Positions 24,155 to 35,794 of a stretch of DNA of 64,000 nt are shown piece by piece; position 1 is the first letter of the stretch, and each line of letters starts with the position of its first letter. The notes below the pieces were generated by a model. That model ran no database searches. It saw only the letters and a program-made list of their open reading frames with translations, and had not been told where the DNA came from. The position numbers and the translations under genes are program-made. Location of the stretch: NCBI GenBank assembly GCA_946800325.1, contig OX326958.1, forward strand, positions 19,614,414-19,678,413, read 5' to 3'. This DNA comes from Luzula sylvatica (Eukaryota > Streptophyta > Magnoliopsida > Poales > Juncaceae).

Positions 24155-24704
24155 CTATGTTGCACGGATACGGATACGGGTAGCGTATCCGATACGATAC
24201 GGATACGACGATACGGCAATTTTCAAAAAATCACGGATACGGATACGGCTATATAATTATTAATTTAATATATTTATATTATATATAATTAATAAATAAG
24301 TAATAAATTAAATAATAAATTAATGATATTTTTAAATTAAATATCATGACAATAAATAATATCAATCAAACAATACAAGTATTATAAAATTATCATAAAC
24401 TTGTTCTAGAACTAATTTAGAAGTATCCTAGAAGTATCCTATATAATTTATTTAAAAATATTATGGGCCAAAATATCTAATGGGCCGAAGTATCCTAAAT
24501 GGAGTATCTCAGCCGTATCCTGGACGTATCCTCAGCCGTATCCTGCCGTATCCCAGTCGTATCCGAAAAAAATAAATATTAAAATATTCGGATACGCCAC
24601 GTGGCGTATCCGATACGTATCCGAGCCGTATCGCACCCGTATCCGTATCGGATACGCGTATCCTCAGGATACTTTTGCATTTTTGAAGTATCCGCGTAAC
24701 ATAG
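24155..24704. mobile_element. hAT-type MITE, 550 bp, 8-bp target duplication
   Basis: The ends CTATGTTGCACGGATAC and GTATCCGCGTAACATAG are inverted with two mismatches in 17. Directly flanking copies of ATGACACA (24147-24154 and 24705-24712) form a perfect 8-bp target-site duplication, the length made by hAT transposases. The subterminal regions are packed with GGATACG / CGTATCC motifs on both strands (more than 20 copies), probably transposase-binding or foldback repeats. The middle is AT-rich and non-coding, so the element is non-autonomous. Confidence 0.92.
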
Positions 24705-24712
24705 ATGACACA

Positions 24713-25185
24713 TGATGGACCAACACATGTTTTTTGTTTTATCCATGTAATGGTGCATGAGAGCCGGGCGCAGGCAAAATCAGGCCACACACAACCATCC
24801 GATTATGATCGGACGGATGATATTGAAAGCAGTGACGTGGCCGAATGAGTGAGGACGGAAATGTGCTAGATTAGATCTATTATTAATATGACTCGAACTT
24901 ACGATTTCTTATAACATATGATTTTTCGTGTCTTACAATCAACCAATTAGTTATGATTATTAGTAAATGGAGAAAATTGAGATGTCCTCTCACAACAATG
25001 GTCCTCCATCAATCGTTTAAAATTTTAGAAGTCAAAGTTTCGGCTGAGTTTACTTCAACTATTAAAGTTCCGAGTAAATTCCAACAATGTAAACTCGATC
25101 ATAGTTGTCCGGGTATTATTCGCGAAAACTTACATATTACGAATGATATATGCAGGCCCGACTTGATCTTTGACAAAGTAGACTG
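24713..25185. other. Intergenic, no gene supported
   Basis: An 80-codon frame at 24953-25195 (plus) has no recognisable motif. Otherwise nothing is seen before the TTAG repeat block. Confidence 0.4.
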
Positions 25186-25612
25186 TGGTAGTTAGTTAGT
25201 TAGTTAGTTAGTTAATTGGTTGGTTAGTTAATTAGTTAATAGGTATGTAGAAAGTTAGTTATTTAGTTAGTTAGTTAATTAGTTAGTTAGTTAGTTAGTT
25301 TGTTTGTTGGTTGGTTGGCTGGTCAGTTAGTTAGTTAATAGGTATGTAGAACGCTAATTAGTTAGTTAGTTAGTTAGTTAGTTGGTTGGTTGCTTTGTTC
25401 GTTAGTTAGTTAGTTAGTTAGTTAATAGGTATGTAGAAAGTTAGTTATTTAGTTAGTTAATTAATTAGTTAGTTTGTTAGTTAGTTAGTTGGTTGGTTGG
25501 TTGGTTAGTTAGTTAGTTAATATGTATGTAGAAAGTTAGTTAGTTAGTTAGTTAGTTAATAGGTATGTAGAAAACTAGTTATTTAGTTAGTTAGTTAGTT
25601 AATTAGTTTTTA
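25186..25612. repeat. (TTAG)n microsatellite with higher-order structure
   Basis: About 430 bp of TTAG/GTTA repeats with variants TTGG, TTTG and TTAA. It is punctuated by GTTAATA(G/T)GTATGTAGAA at about 25235, 25336, 25422, 25518 and 25556. The punctuation shows larger units of about 40-100 bp were themselves duplicated. It is not the plant telomere repeat (TTTAGGG). Confidence 0.9.
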
Positions 25613-26159
25613 AAAAGAAACACCAAAAATTTAGGACCGGACCTGAATATATACGTCGTTTTCTTACTCATGTTTAATTGATAATTCAAGTATTTTATAA
25701 TTTTTTGTAAAAAGAAACACGTATTATATACATATCATCGAATAATACTTTTTAAAAAAAATCCATACATGTATTTCTTAAACAAATAAATTTTTTTTTA
25801 ATTTCGAACAAGGATTAGACGACAAAAAATTAATAATAATCTACAAATTTATGATTTTGAATGAAAATAAATATTATTTAATAAAATCATTATATTTCTC
25901 AAATATTTCTGAAATTATATATATCGAATTATTGTATTCGTATTATGTAAAATAAACTTAACTATAGACGAATTAGTAACACATTTATTTTTATTTAATC
26001 GACTGCAAAAACGTTTGATTCAAACTATACACAAACGTATTATGTACCGTCTTATTGAAGTATCACAAACGACTAACAAAATAAATTTATAAAAAACCAG
26101 CAACTTTTCATAAAAAAAAAAACAAATTTATAAAAAATATATAATACATGCGTAAGAAA

Positions 26160-26502
26160 TATTATACACAGCCGAGTCATTATACTAATAACTCAACGAG
26201 TTTTTTGAAAACTTCCAACATAACTTGACTCATGAGAGTATCGAGTCGAGCCAATTTTTCAATTTTTTAACAACAATGCTAGACATGTATAAGGTTCGTG
26301 GATTGGAGCGGGACGCCATCGCAATTTTTGTGAGAAACTAAATAAAAAAAGGAATACTAAAATAATTACACTATCTTAAATATAAATTTCGAGTCAGCCA
26401 AATATTATACATTTTTATATAATAAAATATATCGAATCACTAACTATATATATTACGAATGTCTTTTCTATATATAAATCCGTCCACATTCATGCAATCC
26501 AT

Positions 26503-26544
<42 letters not shown>

Positions 26545-26870
26545 ATAATGAAAATTAAAAAGAAAAAAATCTAGTGATGAAAACCAACAAAATCTCGTCA
26601 GAGAAATTGATTTCATTCGAAATGAAAATTTTCTTTTCTAACTACGAAGCATACTTGATTTGAATTTAATTTAATAATTGAACACACCACACCAGTACCA
26701 AGACTCAAGTCAAACATCCCAATATACCAGTAAAGTAGCAGGGATTTGTTCATCCCATTCACTAGCAAATCACCTGTGATTTTTCTTACTGAAAGAGACA
26801 CCTTTAATTATTCCACACTTTCGAATTGACTTGTTCAAAAATATCGAGTGAATAGAAAATATAATCATTT
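26160..26870. repeat. Diverged duplicate segment A (pairs with 35795-37525)
   Basis: Segment A and segment B share, in order: CTCAACGAGTTTTT, AACTTGACTC, GAGTATCGAGTCGAGC, CAACAATGCTAGA.ATGTATAA, the TATATATA leader, ATGAAAACCAACAAAATCTCGTC, TTCATCCCATTCAC and CTTACTGAAAGAGAC. The order and spacing are kept, except that B has a 1-kb Mutator-like insertion. A contains a poly-T run of about 36 at 26507-26540. Weak minus-strand frames occur at matching places in both segments, so an old gene may have been duplicated, but none is intact or recognised. Confidence 0.8.
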
Positions 26871-28381
26871 CATTTATACAGAAATACAATTACTTGTACG
26901 TTAACATAAAACAGTTAAAAACTAATATTTTTTAACTAAATAACATAATTAGAAATTATTTAATATTACATGATTTTTTAAATTTACATATTTAAAAATA
27001 AGAATAAGAATATTTTAAAAGTTCAATAAATTATTTGTGTTAGATAATTTTAAATTTTCATTTTTATTGTTGAAAAGAAATATGTTTTATAAGTTTAGTA
27101 AGTTATTTGTGTTTGGTAAATTTATATATTTATTTTTATTAATTTTTGAAAAAATTAACATGAAAATCTTTTGAGTAAAGATACAAATACAATCTACTTA
27201 CTGATTAGTAGTATGTACAATTTTTTTTTAAATTGCAATTTTAAAAACACTAATAATTCGACTTAAAAGTCACTAATCTAATTATACTAAATTTTGTATG
27301 GTATTTTCTTACATAATTGTTTTCATAACTTTAAGATGGATAAAAAAAATATTGGAAATATGATAATACGGAACTCTAAATAAAAATAAAATTCAAGTGA
27401 TCATAAGTTTTAAGAATTATTATTTAAAGAATAATATTAGTATTTGATGTATGCTTCGTAATATTATATATTATTATATTAGTGTTAGATATTTAAATTT
27501 TTCACATTTAATTTGTTTTCATATTTAATCATGTAACATAATATGAAATGATACAACAAAAAATGCAAATAGTCTAACATAAACCTAACGAATAATAGTA
27601 TGTCATGACATCAATGTAAGGTGATGTGGTCTTTTAAATTTTTTCAAAACTTAGTATAAAATAATAGACACATAAATGTCTATAAATAAAATTTATTCAT
27701 AAAAAACTAATGATTAATCAATGGTTCGTTTTTTTGTCAGATAACTCAATCTAATGATTGAAATAATTGTGATTACGTGACATAAAAATTGCATACATGC
27801 GAGTCTAAAATAAACGGTGGATAAATTATCAATTATGACAAGTATAGATATAATTAATTCATGATAATTTCGATTTTATAATACATGATTTTATATAGTT
27901 GCATTTTCCTATATTAAACAAACACAACCATGTTTATTTGAGAAAATATATCACATAATCATCTAAATCTTCCCAAAAAAAAATATATTTAAGATTTTTT
28001 TTGAATCTTAAATATTTCACCGAAGAGTAATTTTATTGTACGAGGAATTTGTGGGGCCTACTTATTTCTTGTCATAAAAAATCATTTCGGTGTCACATCT
28101 GTAGAATATTTCGGGAGGTGTATATTTTTTGTTTTTTAAATATGTCATTCACTGTATGTATTGTGTAATATGTAACTGAATATAGTAGAATATTATATAT
28201 GTATTTTTTCTATAAATTGATATGAAGATCTTCTTTAATTTCTATTTTTTAACAAAAAAATATTAACTGTAGTACAATAAAATTGTAGTAACATTATCTT
28301 ATGTTGCTAATTTATTGGTCGTCAAAGCATTGTGATGCAAACGTGGGAATTCTCTCTTTTATTGTTATAGTTGTTTTATTG
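26871..28381. other. AT-rich intergenic, no gene seen
   Basis: About 1.5 kb with no supported gene. It holds a member of the dispersed repeat also seen at 10380-10620 (near 27620-27740). It ends at the LINE target site. Confidence 0.5.
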
Positions 28382-28395
28382 AATTATACCTTTTC

Positions 28396-28804
28396 GGAGG
28401 CGGAATTGAAAAATGCTGTTGACGATTCGAATGGCGATTCGGCGGGTCGGCGACTCCACCGACTGAGCGGCTGCTCCCAGACGATTCCCGACGACCGAAG
28501 ACCGGCGAGCGACGACCGACGAGCGGCGTTTCCCCCGATTCCCCCGATCTCCGCGGTGGATTGGCGAGCGACGACCTAAGACCCATTAGCGACGAGCGAC
28601 GACGGTTTTTTTCCCCGATTCCAGCGACTGAGCAGCCTGAGCGGGCGACCGAAGACCGACGGGCGACGAGCGAGCGACGGTTTCTTCAGCGACTGAGCAG
28701 GACTGAGCAGGAGCGACGGTTTTGTCAGCGACTGAGCAGGACCGACGATTTCCCCCGATTCTTGTTGTAGGCGATCCAGCGACAGAGCAGGAGCGACCCC
28801 TCCG
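28396..28804 (+). promoter_or_regulatory. LINE 5' UTR / internal promoter region, repeat-rich
   Basis: GC-rich, with many short direct repeats of GCGAC(T)GAG(C) type: GCGACGACC, GAGCGACGG and GCGACTGAGCAGGA recur across 28430-28790. LINE transcription starts from an internal 5' promoter, so this is the expected place; no specific element is identified. A longer open frame starts at 28805, but the first well-formed ORF1 start may be the ATG at 29092. Confidence 0.6.
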
Positions 28805-31642
28805 ATGGTGATACTGAGTGCGACGGAGCTTCCTCGTGACGATCTCGCTGCGATTCCATGGCGACCACGACTCGGCGCGGCATCGGCGTCGGCGTCGGCG
28901 TCAGCTCCAGCTTCAATTAAGGGACGTCTCCGTCCGGTACCGAGTGGCGACGGCTGGTACTTACTGACCAGAGACCCTATTGAGATACTCAACCCCTCCC
29001 CACCGGCATTATCCTCCCCTCCCCCTCACTCTCTGTCCTCTCTCCCACCCCCATTCACCCCTCTCCTCTCCTCCATACAAGCCACATTAATGGATAAGGG
29101 TAAACAAGCAATGACTTACTCGGATGAGGACGACAACCGCGATCGATCATACACGCGGGTTTTACGGGACCCGGCACCCACGGCCTTCATGGCGGATGCC
29201 CGCAAGAAAAGAGCGAACCTCGGATCACGTGTGGCGGCCACTCTCGAACATGGTAACACAAGAAAAATGCCGGAACCGGAACAAGGGAATGATTCCACGG
29301 GTTCATTCCCGAAGCGTCTCTCATGGCCACCGAGTAACAAACCCGAATGGCAAGATTTATGTCGCAAATGCCTAGTCAAGGGACACCCGACCGAACAATG
29401 CCGCAAGCCGCGAGCTTGTGTCAATTGTCGTCTCCCCGGGCACATCGCAAAATTTTGCCCAAAAAAAATCTCCAAAAAGGCATCGGTATGGACCCGGGTC
29501 CAAGAGGCGGGTCAAAACTCCAAATCGGATAGAAACTCAAATGCAGGCTCGAACCAAACCACTTCCAACGGACCGACCCGACCCGCTAAGATCCGATACC
29601 GGTCCCAAACCCGGAAACAAGATCCGATTGTTACCGGCAACCCGAAACCGGACCAAAAAATGGAGAGAAAGGAAGTTGCCTCGGACAAGAGGATAGTCAC
29701 GGTTTTCTCGAAACAAACACTCAAGCAAGAAGGAGAATTAATCCGATGGAGAAGAGGCGTGATTATCGACGCACGTATGGTGCCAAACCATAACTTACGA
29801 AGCCTCCGCATCCTCATCCAAGAAAATTGGAACCGCCGCGAGAAATATGATCTCTCACATTTCTCCAAGGACCGCTACATCCTTATTTTGCCGGATGGCA
29901 TGAACCGAGACGATTTTATCGCCAAGGACTTACTTCCACTTCGTCAAGCCAACTACGTAAATTTCCCTTGGGAACTAGCTTTAGGGGGTGAGCACGCCAT
30001 CTTCCCCAACCGCATTTGGGTTACCCTCCATAATCCACCGCCCCCCGCATGGTGCGTGGAAGAGCTCAACAAAATTGCGGGCTCTTTTGACATATTAATT
30101 GACCACGGTCCTCTCGTGAATCTCACCTCGATGGAAGCTCTAGACGTTCTAGTAGGCATCACGGAAAATACGTCCATCCCGACCGAGATAGAGTACACAC
30201 ACGCCGGAGTCAAGTGGAACATAAAGGTGGCCGAGAAAAAGACTCTAGCCGATCCTCTAGTCTTCTTTAACGCCCCTAACCCGGAACCGCCGAAGGAAAT
30301 TTTCGAAGATATCCAAAATCGCCTACAACAAGAAATTAAACGTGGTCTCATCGCAAAAGATATCGAAAACGCCCCAAAATGCAACGTGGCCGAACCGTTA
30401 TCGTCTCGAGATTGGATGAGCGATGTCTCGGCCGATGCCTCGAAGAGGGTGGGAAACAATCCTCTAACGGGCAAAATAACCATAGATAGAGCTTGGTTCC
30501 ACCAACTTTGGAGTCTTGCGGGTGAAGGATTGAAAACAAACCCGGACTCGACACCATTGTTAATAGGAGAAATCGGCCAAAAAGCACTCCGTGATTCCGG
30601 CATCATAACGGAAATTTTTGACAAGGAAAAAGCCGACGGATTCCTAAAATCGACTCGCGATGAATCGGCTAGCGATGAAGCAACGGAGAGATCCAACGAC
30701 AAGCCAACAAATAATAAATCCGACCCGAAAAAAAGGAAAATAGTCCCCACCAAACCCAGGCAGGGATCTCCAGCAGCAGCCACCGTCGAAGGGGCGGAAA
30801 AACAGAAATTTTTTTGGAGCTGAACCAGGGACCAAAAAGGCTCGCGATACTGTAGCAGTCACTGTAGCGGACACTGTAGCAGTCGCTGTACCAGGCCCTG
30901 CAGCTAAAAAAAATTTGGAAAGGAAACGGAGGATCTCGTCAGCGACAGGAACTGTCGCGGGTACAAAAATGGCGCCGAAATTGATACCGGATCGGGCAAC
31001 CGCTACGGATCCTATTGAAGACAAGGATGAAAATTCTTTGACCCATGTCGACATCGGGATTGAGGCCAAGAGTGACCCCACCCGGGGACCTCCCCCCCCT
31101 CAATCGGACGGGTTAGCTCCCGCCCAAAAAAACCATCCACGAAACTAAGAGAAAATTTGGCATCCTCGACAAAAGGAAAAAAACAAATCGAGAACAAGAT
31201 GGCCCAAAGCAAAAAAACGAGGGCTAAAACACTAATCAAACGGCTAATAAAAGAGGACATCTCCGACAAACCACTTACCCCCGACTTGATTACCAAAATA
31301 CACGAAGCGCTAAATATACCCTCCCCTCTCCTAGTACTAAAGGAAAACGAATTAATTGACCTTGAAAAATTAAAACCGATCGAACCTCCTTTGGTTCGGA
31401 TCAAGCCGGTAGAAAGAAACAAGGAAAAGAAAAAAATAAGGACAAAAAAGGAAAAAAAAAACATAATTTTAAAAAATAAATTATCAAAGTTCATCGACCG
31501 AACTAAAATTAAACAAAACAAATTTTCAAAATTAAGAATAACACACCCGTCTAATTCGCCTTCATCCTTGTTGCTTAGAGGAAAATCAATACCAAGGGAT
31601 ATCATCAAGGAAATGGATGAAGGAACCGAATCAAAGGACTAA
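28805..31642 (+). pseudogene. LINE ORF1 (nucleic-acid chaperone with zinc knuckle), frameshifted
   Basis: The main frame 28805-30823 (672 codons) contains, near residues 185-225, two retroviral-type zinc knuckles: CRKCLVKGHPTEQC and CVNCRLPGHIAKFC (CX2CX4HX4C). A basic, Asn/Gln/Pro-rich region follows, then a long conserved domain with FSKDRYILILPDGMNRDDF. ORF1 proteins coat LINE RNA in the ribonucleoprotein. The frame is lost in a run of T near 30810-30816, continues in another frame to about 31130, and returns to the original frame after a run of seven A at 31126-31132, ending at 31642, 11 bp before ORF2. These two offsetting single-base changes in homopolymers could be decay or assembly error. 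The likely true start is 29092 (MDKGKQAMTYSDEDD); the 95 codons before it are low complexity. Confidence 0.88.
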
Positions 31643-31653
31643 ACAATGTTATC

Positions 31654-34600
31654 ATGTTTTGTACGAATATTAATATCTTATCGTGGAATGTAAGAGGCTT
31701 AGGCCTACAAGGAAAATGTAACGTAGTCAAGGAAATTATATCTAAATCCAAGGCGAATGTAGTTTGTATCCAAGAAACGAAATGGCCCCTCGCTAGCAAT
31801 TTCCAAAATCGCCGCGTCTTACCGCCACGATATAAAACGGCCTTAACAAAGGAAGCGGTCGGCTCAAAGGGCGGGTTACTAGTTGCATGGGATGACAAAG
31901 TCACGCTCATAGAGCACTCACACTCGGCCGCATGTCTAACCATAATTGTCGCTGATGAAAAAGGAAATAAATTTAGAATAACAAACACCTACGGTCCTTC
32001 GTCGGCAAGAGGCAAGGACGAATACATAGCCGAAATTAGATCCCTTAAGGAGAACCACGAATATCCGTGGATTCTAATCGGCGACCTAAATCTAATTAGG
32101 GCAAGGGAGGACACAACGTCCACTAACATAAACACTCGCCTCATCCTAAAACTAGATGAGGCTCTTGATGCGGCCCAATTAGAGGAAATCCCATTAATTG
32201 GAAGGAAATTCACTTGGTCCAATAATAGAGCCGAGCCAACCCTTGCTCGACTAGATCGAGCGTTCGTCTCCAAACATCCCCTATTCGAAAATACGGCCAT
32301 AACTCTCAACGACCTCCCGTTGGTAACCTCGGACCACTCCCCCATCCTCCTCGCCATAAAACACAATAGGCCGAGGACACAAAAACTCTTTCGGTTCGAA
32401 CGTGCATGGCTACGCCTCCCATCCACGCGGGGAATAGTTCACGCATCATGGTCCGACGACAGCCAAATTTCGTTGAACCCGGTGGATCGGCTCCAATTAG
32501 GTCTCAAAAAATCGAGAGGGAAATTCAAAGAATGGGCAAAGGTGCACTTCAAACCGAATCAAATAATAGAAGATGGCAAACTATTAGTCAAGATTCTCGA
32601 TTTAGCCGAAGAATCGAGAACACTAACCTTGGAAGAAAGGCGCCTAAGAATATCGACTAAGGAAAAACTTTTTGATTTAATAAATCAAAAAGAGGCCGTT
32701 TGGCAACAAAGGAGTTCTTGCACGTGGCTTAAACTAGGTGACTCAAATTCTAAATACTTTCACGCATTAGCCTCCGCGAGAAAAAAAGGAAATAAAATTG
32801 GGTTGATCCAAGTCAACAACATTGTAATAACGGAACCGAATTTGATCCGAGCGAATTTTGACGCCTATTATGAAAACATTCTAGGCCACCCTCACGACGG
32901 CACACCGCCCGGGGCTCAACCCTCGGCGGAGAATTTGGACCCGACCCAAGCGCCCGACCTACGGGACTTAGCCAATCCTTTCGCGCTTGACGAGATAAGG
33001 AAGACGATAATGGATATGAAGAAAGGAAAGGCGGTCGGAACCGAGGGATATCCCATAGAATTTTATCAAGAACACTACGACGTGTTCGAACCGATCCTCG
33101 TAGGCTTATTCGGAGACTTCTTTCAACACAACCTAAGGTTGCACGGAATCAACACGGCCTCCATCTCGCTCATCCCAAAAAAGGAGGGGGCCAAGGAAAT
33201 GAAAGACTTTAGGCCTATAAGTGTAATCAACACAATAGGAAAAACAATTACTAAAGTGCTTGCAAATAGACTCCAACCGAAAATGGAATCGTTAATCCAC
33301 CGCGATCAAGCGGCATTCATTAAAAATAGGTCGATCGGAGAGGTGTTCCTATCGGCTAGAGAGCGACTTAGCGCGGCACATAGAAGGAAGATCCCCACGA
33401 TCATGTTCAAAATAGACTTTCACAAGGCCTTTGACACGATATCGTGGAGCTACTTACAAGAAGTATTAAAGGAACGTGGATTTCCGCCGAGATGGAACCG
33501 TTGGCTCGCCGACCTACTAACCTCGGCTTCGTCGAGGATTAAAATAAACGGGTCGCTCGGTCGGAAAATCGCACATAAAAGGGGAGTGAGACAAGGAGAC
33601 CCATTATCCCCAATGATCTTTAATCTAGTGGCCGACTCACTCCAAGTTTTCATTCGACGAATCAACCACCTAATGAATTCACCCGTTAGATTCGCAACAA
33701 GGGCATTCCAATACGCGGATGACACTATTCTTTTTGTCGAGACGGACCCGTCCAACCTCAAAATTCTCGCATATGTTTTGACGCTATTCCAAAACATCTC
33801 GGGCCTCCGTATTAATTTGGAAAAATCCAAATTCATACCGATAGCCGTCCCGCCCGAGCTTCACACCCTCATTGCGAGGCTCCTAGCTTGCGACAAACAA
33901 GATCTCCCGATCACGTACCTCGGCATGCCTCTAAATGTCAAGAAACCGAGGAAAATCGACTTCATCCCCCTCATCAAAAAAATGAGAAACCGATTATCGG
34001 GATGGAAGGGAAAATGCCTTTCGCTAGGCGGCCGACTAGTCCTTGCAAAATCGGTGCTTAACGCGATCCCCACCTATTTCATGCAATGTTTCAAATTGCC
34101 GAAATGGGTCATCAACGAAATGAAGAAAGTGACGCGGAACTTTCTTTGGCGAGGCGACAAAAATTGCCTCGGAGGCATTGCCTTGCGAAATGGGGCAAAA
34201 TTTGCTTGCCGAAGGAAAACGGAGGCATCGGTATCCTCGATCTAGAAACACACAACAACGCCCTCCTCCTCAAATGGCTATGGAAATTGTCCACCAATCG
34301 AGACGATATGTGGGGCGCAACCATAAGGGAAATATATGGTATCCAAGTTCCCTCCGATATCCTCTCAATCCCCGATTCACACACCTCCTACTTCATCAAG
34401 GACCTACAAAAGCTATTTCCCCTCTTTCGCGTGGCATCTTCGGTCGACCCACAATCCGAGCTCCCCCTTTGGCTTGATCAAGACAAATTCTCCACCTCAT
34501 CGACCTATAAATTCTTCATCAACCCGGGCATTATCCAAAGATGGAACGAATCCCTATGGAAAATTAAGGCCCCCGTGAAAGTTAAATTTTTCGCTTGGCT

Positions 34601-34988
34601 AGCGATAAACAATAGGATCCTAACCGCCGACAATTTAGCAAAAAGGAATTGGCCGACCATTCAAAATTGCCAAAATTGTGGCACACAAGAAGAATCGGCA
34701 CTCCAACTATTGTTTTCTTGTAGGTATGCAAAGAGAGTTTGGAGAGCTATGGGGGACCCGATCCCTCGAAACCTACCGACCCACTCCTCCATTCTACAAA
34801 TTTGGGAGGCAAGTAGGATACTCAAGACCGGAGAGGAAATAAATACACTCGACACTCACTTCATAGCCACCATATGGGGAATTTGGAAGGAGCGGAACTC
34901 TAGGATTTTTAAGGCTCTACGAACCACGGCCGCGATCACGGCGACAAGGATTAAGCACGAAGGGAACCAATGGCTCCTCTATTGTTAG
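31654..34988 (+). pseudogene. LINE ORF2 (endonuclease + reverse transcriptase), one frameshift
   Basis: Frame 31654-34245 followed by 34170-34988 in another frame. N-terminus: an APE-type endonuclease with ILSWNVRGLG, CIQETKW, LIGDLNLIR and SDHSPILL (catalytic Asn, Glu, Asp/Asn, Asp-His all present). Middle: reverse transcriptase with SLIPKKEGAKEMKDFRPIS, KIDFHKAFDTISW, RGVRQGDPLSPMIFNLV and the active-site YADD near 33712-33723. C-terminus, in the second frame: a zf-RVT segment (WKIKAPVKVKFFAWLAINNR, then NCQNCG...C) and a tail with IWKERNSRIF. One base appears to be missing around 34172-34178, just after NFLWRGDKN, which is the only visible fault. No RNase H domain is seen. ORF2 nicks the target DNA and copies the LINE RNA in place. 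Confidence 0.93.
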
Positions 34989-35156
34989 GAAGTTTTAAAT
35001 TTGAAATTTCGAATGTGAAATTTAATTTTATTGGAACCCACGTGTAAGGGTAGCGAGAATTATTTTTTACATCGTTCATGTAAAATTTAAAACCAATATA
35101 TTAAAATCCGCTTTAATATATTAAAAGAAGATATACGCTTCTTTAGTTCTCAAAAA
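34989..35156 (+). other. LINE 3' UTR and tail
   Basis: About 170 bp after the ORF2 stop with TTTAATATATTAAA-type palindromic sequence near 35095-35125, ending TTCTCAAAAAA before the target duplication. A short structured 3' UTR is where LINE reverse transcriptase usually starts. Confidence 0.6.
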
Positions 35157-35170
35157 AATTATACCTTTTC

Positions 35171-35794
35171 AATCAATATTAAGCGCAACAAAAAAAAAAT
35201 ATTACAAGTTTAAAAATTCACGTAATTTTAATCCGAAACGCAACGAGGATCCGTTCTAGTAATTATTAGAACAACATATGTAAAGTCAAATATTAAACAA
35301 AATTATAATATATCCGTTGTAGCTAATGATTTTTATCGATCTGAACCGTATTCGGATCCGGATCCAGAATAATCATTCTACCTTCCTTTTATTATTCCAT
35401 TCTTTCATATGTTGTGGAACATCTACTGAATAAGTGAATGAATATCACTATAAATTGTAAATCATGTTATATATTTCTAGTTTTTATTGCCATCAAAAGG
35501 AATCAGGAAGAAATGGTCTTCTTCTTGGTTGAAATTGAAAATGACATCAAGAACGAATTAAAAGTCAAAAGTCAAAAAAAGAGACCAAAAAAGAAAACTC
35601 AAATAGAGAAAGATGATGACTCGTGTCTACGACTTTTTGTGGAAATTATAAATGTGCACGGTGTCAAGTCAATGGTCACAACTAGTATCCAAGATTTTTT
35701 TTTATCAAACTCTTTAGATTTGTTATTGGTCTCTAGTGTAATAATTTTTTTTTATGAAATATATATATAATATATGTGTAGAAAATATTATATA
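35171..35794. other. Intergenic; frame of 110 codons not supported
   Basis: A plus-strand open frame at 35438-35770 is lysine- and isoleucine-rich with a hydrophobic end. It has no family and lies in AT-rich DNA; I do not call it a gene. Confidence 0.4.

Larger units (their letters stand above)
28396..35156 (+). mobile_element. L1-type LINE, near full length (6.76 kb), 14-bp target duplication
   Basis: A non-LTR retrotransposon with a GC-rich 5' region, ORF1 (zinc knuckle), ORF2 (endonuclease, reverse transcriptase, zf-RVT), a short 3' UTR and a short A tail (CAAAAAA). The 14-bp sequence AATTATACCTTTTC is found exactly at 28382-28395 and 35157-35170, so both ends are defined and the 5' end is not visibly truncated. 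The element stands out by much higher GC than its flanks. ORF1 has two and ORF2 one frameshift, so this copy is not autonomous as read. The perfect target duplication suggests recent insertion. Confidence 0.96.

Noticed and set aside
25186..25612. Interstitial telomeric repeat
   Set aside because: The unit is TTAG, not the plant telomere unit TTTAGGG.
29953..30783. Minus-strand 276-codon frame inside the LINE
   Set aside because: It is a shadow of ORF1, which carries zinc knuckles and the expected order with ORF2.
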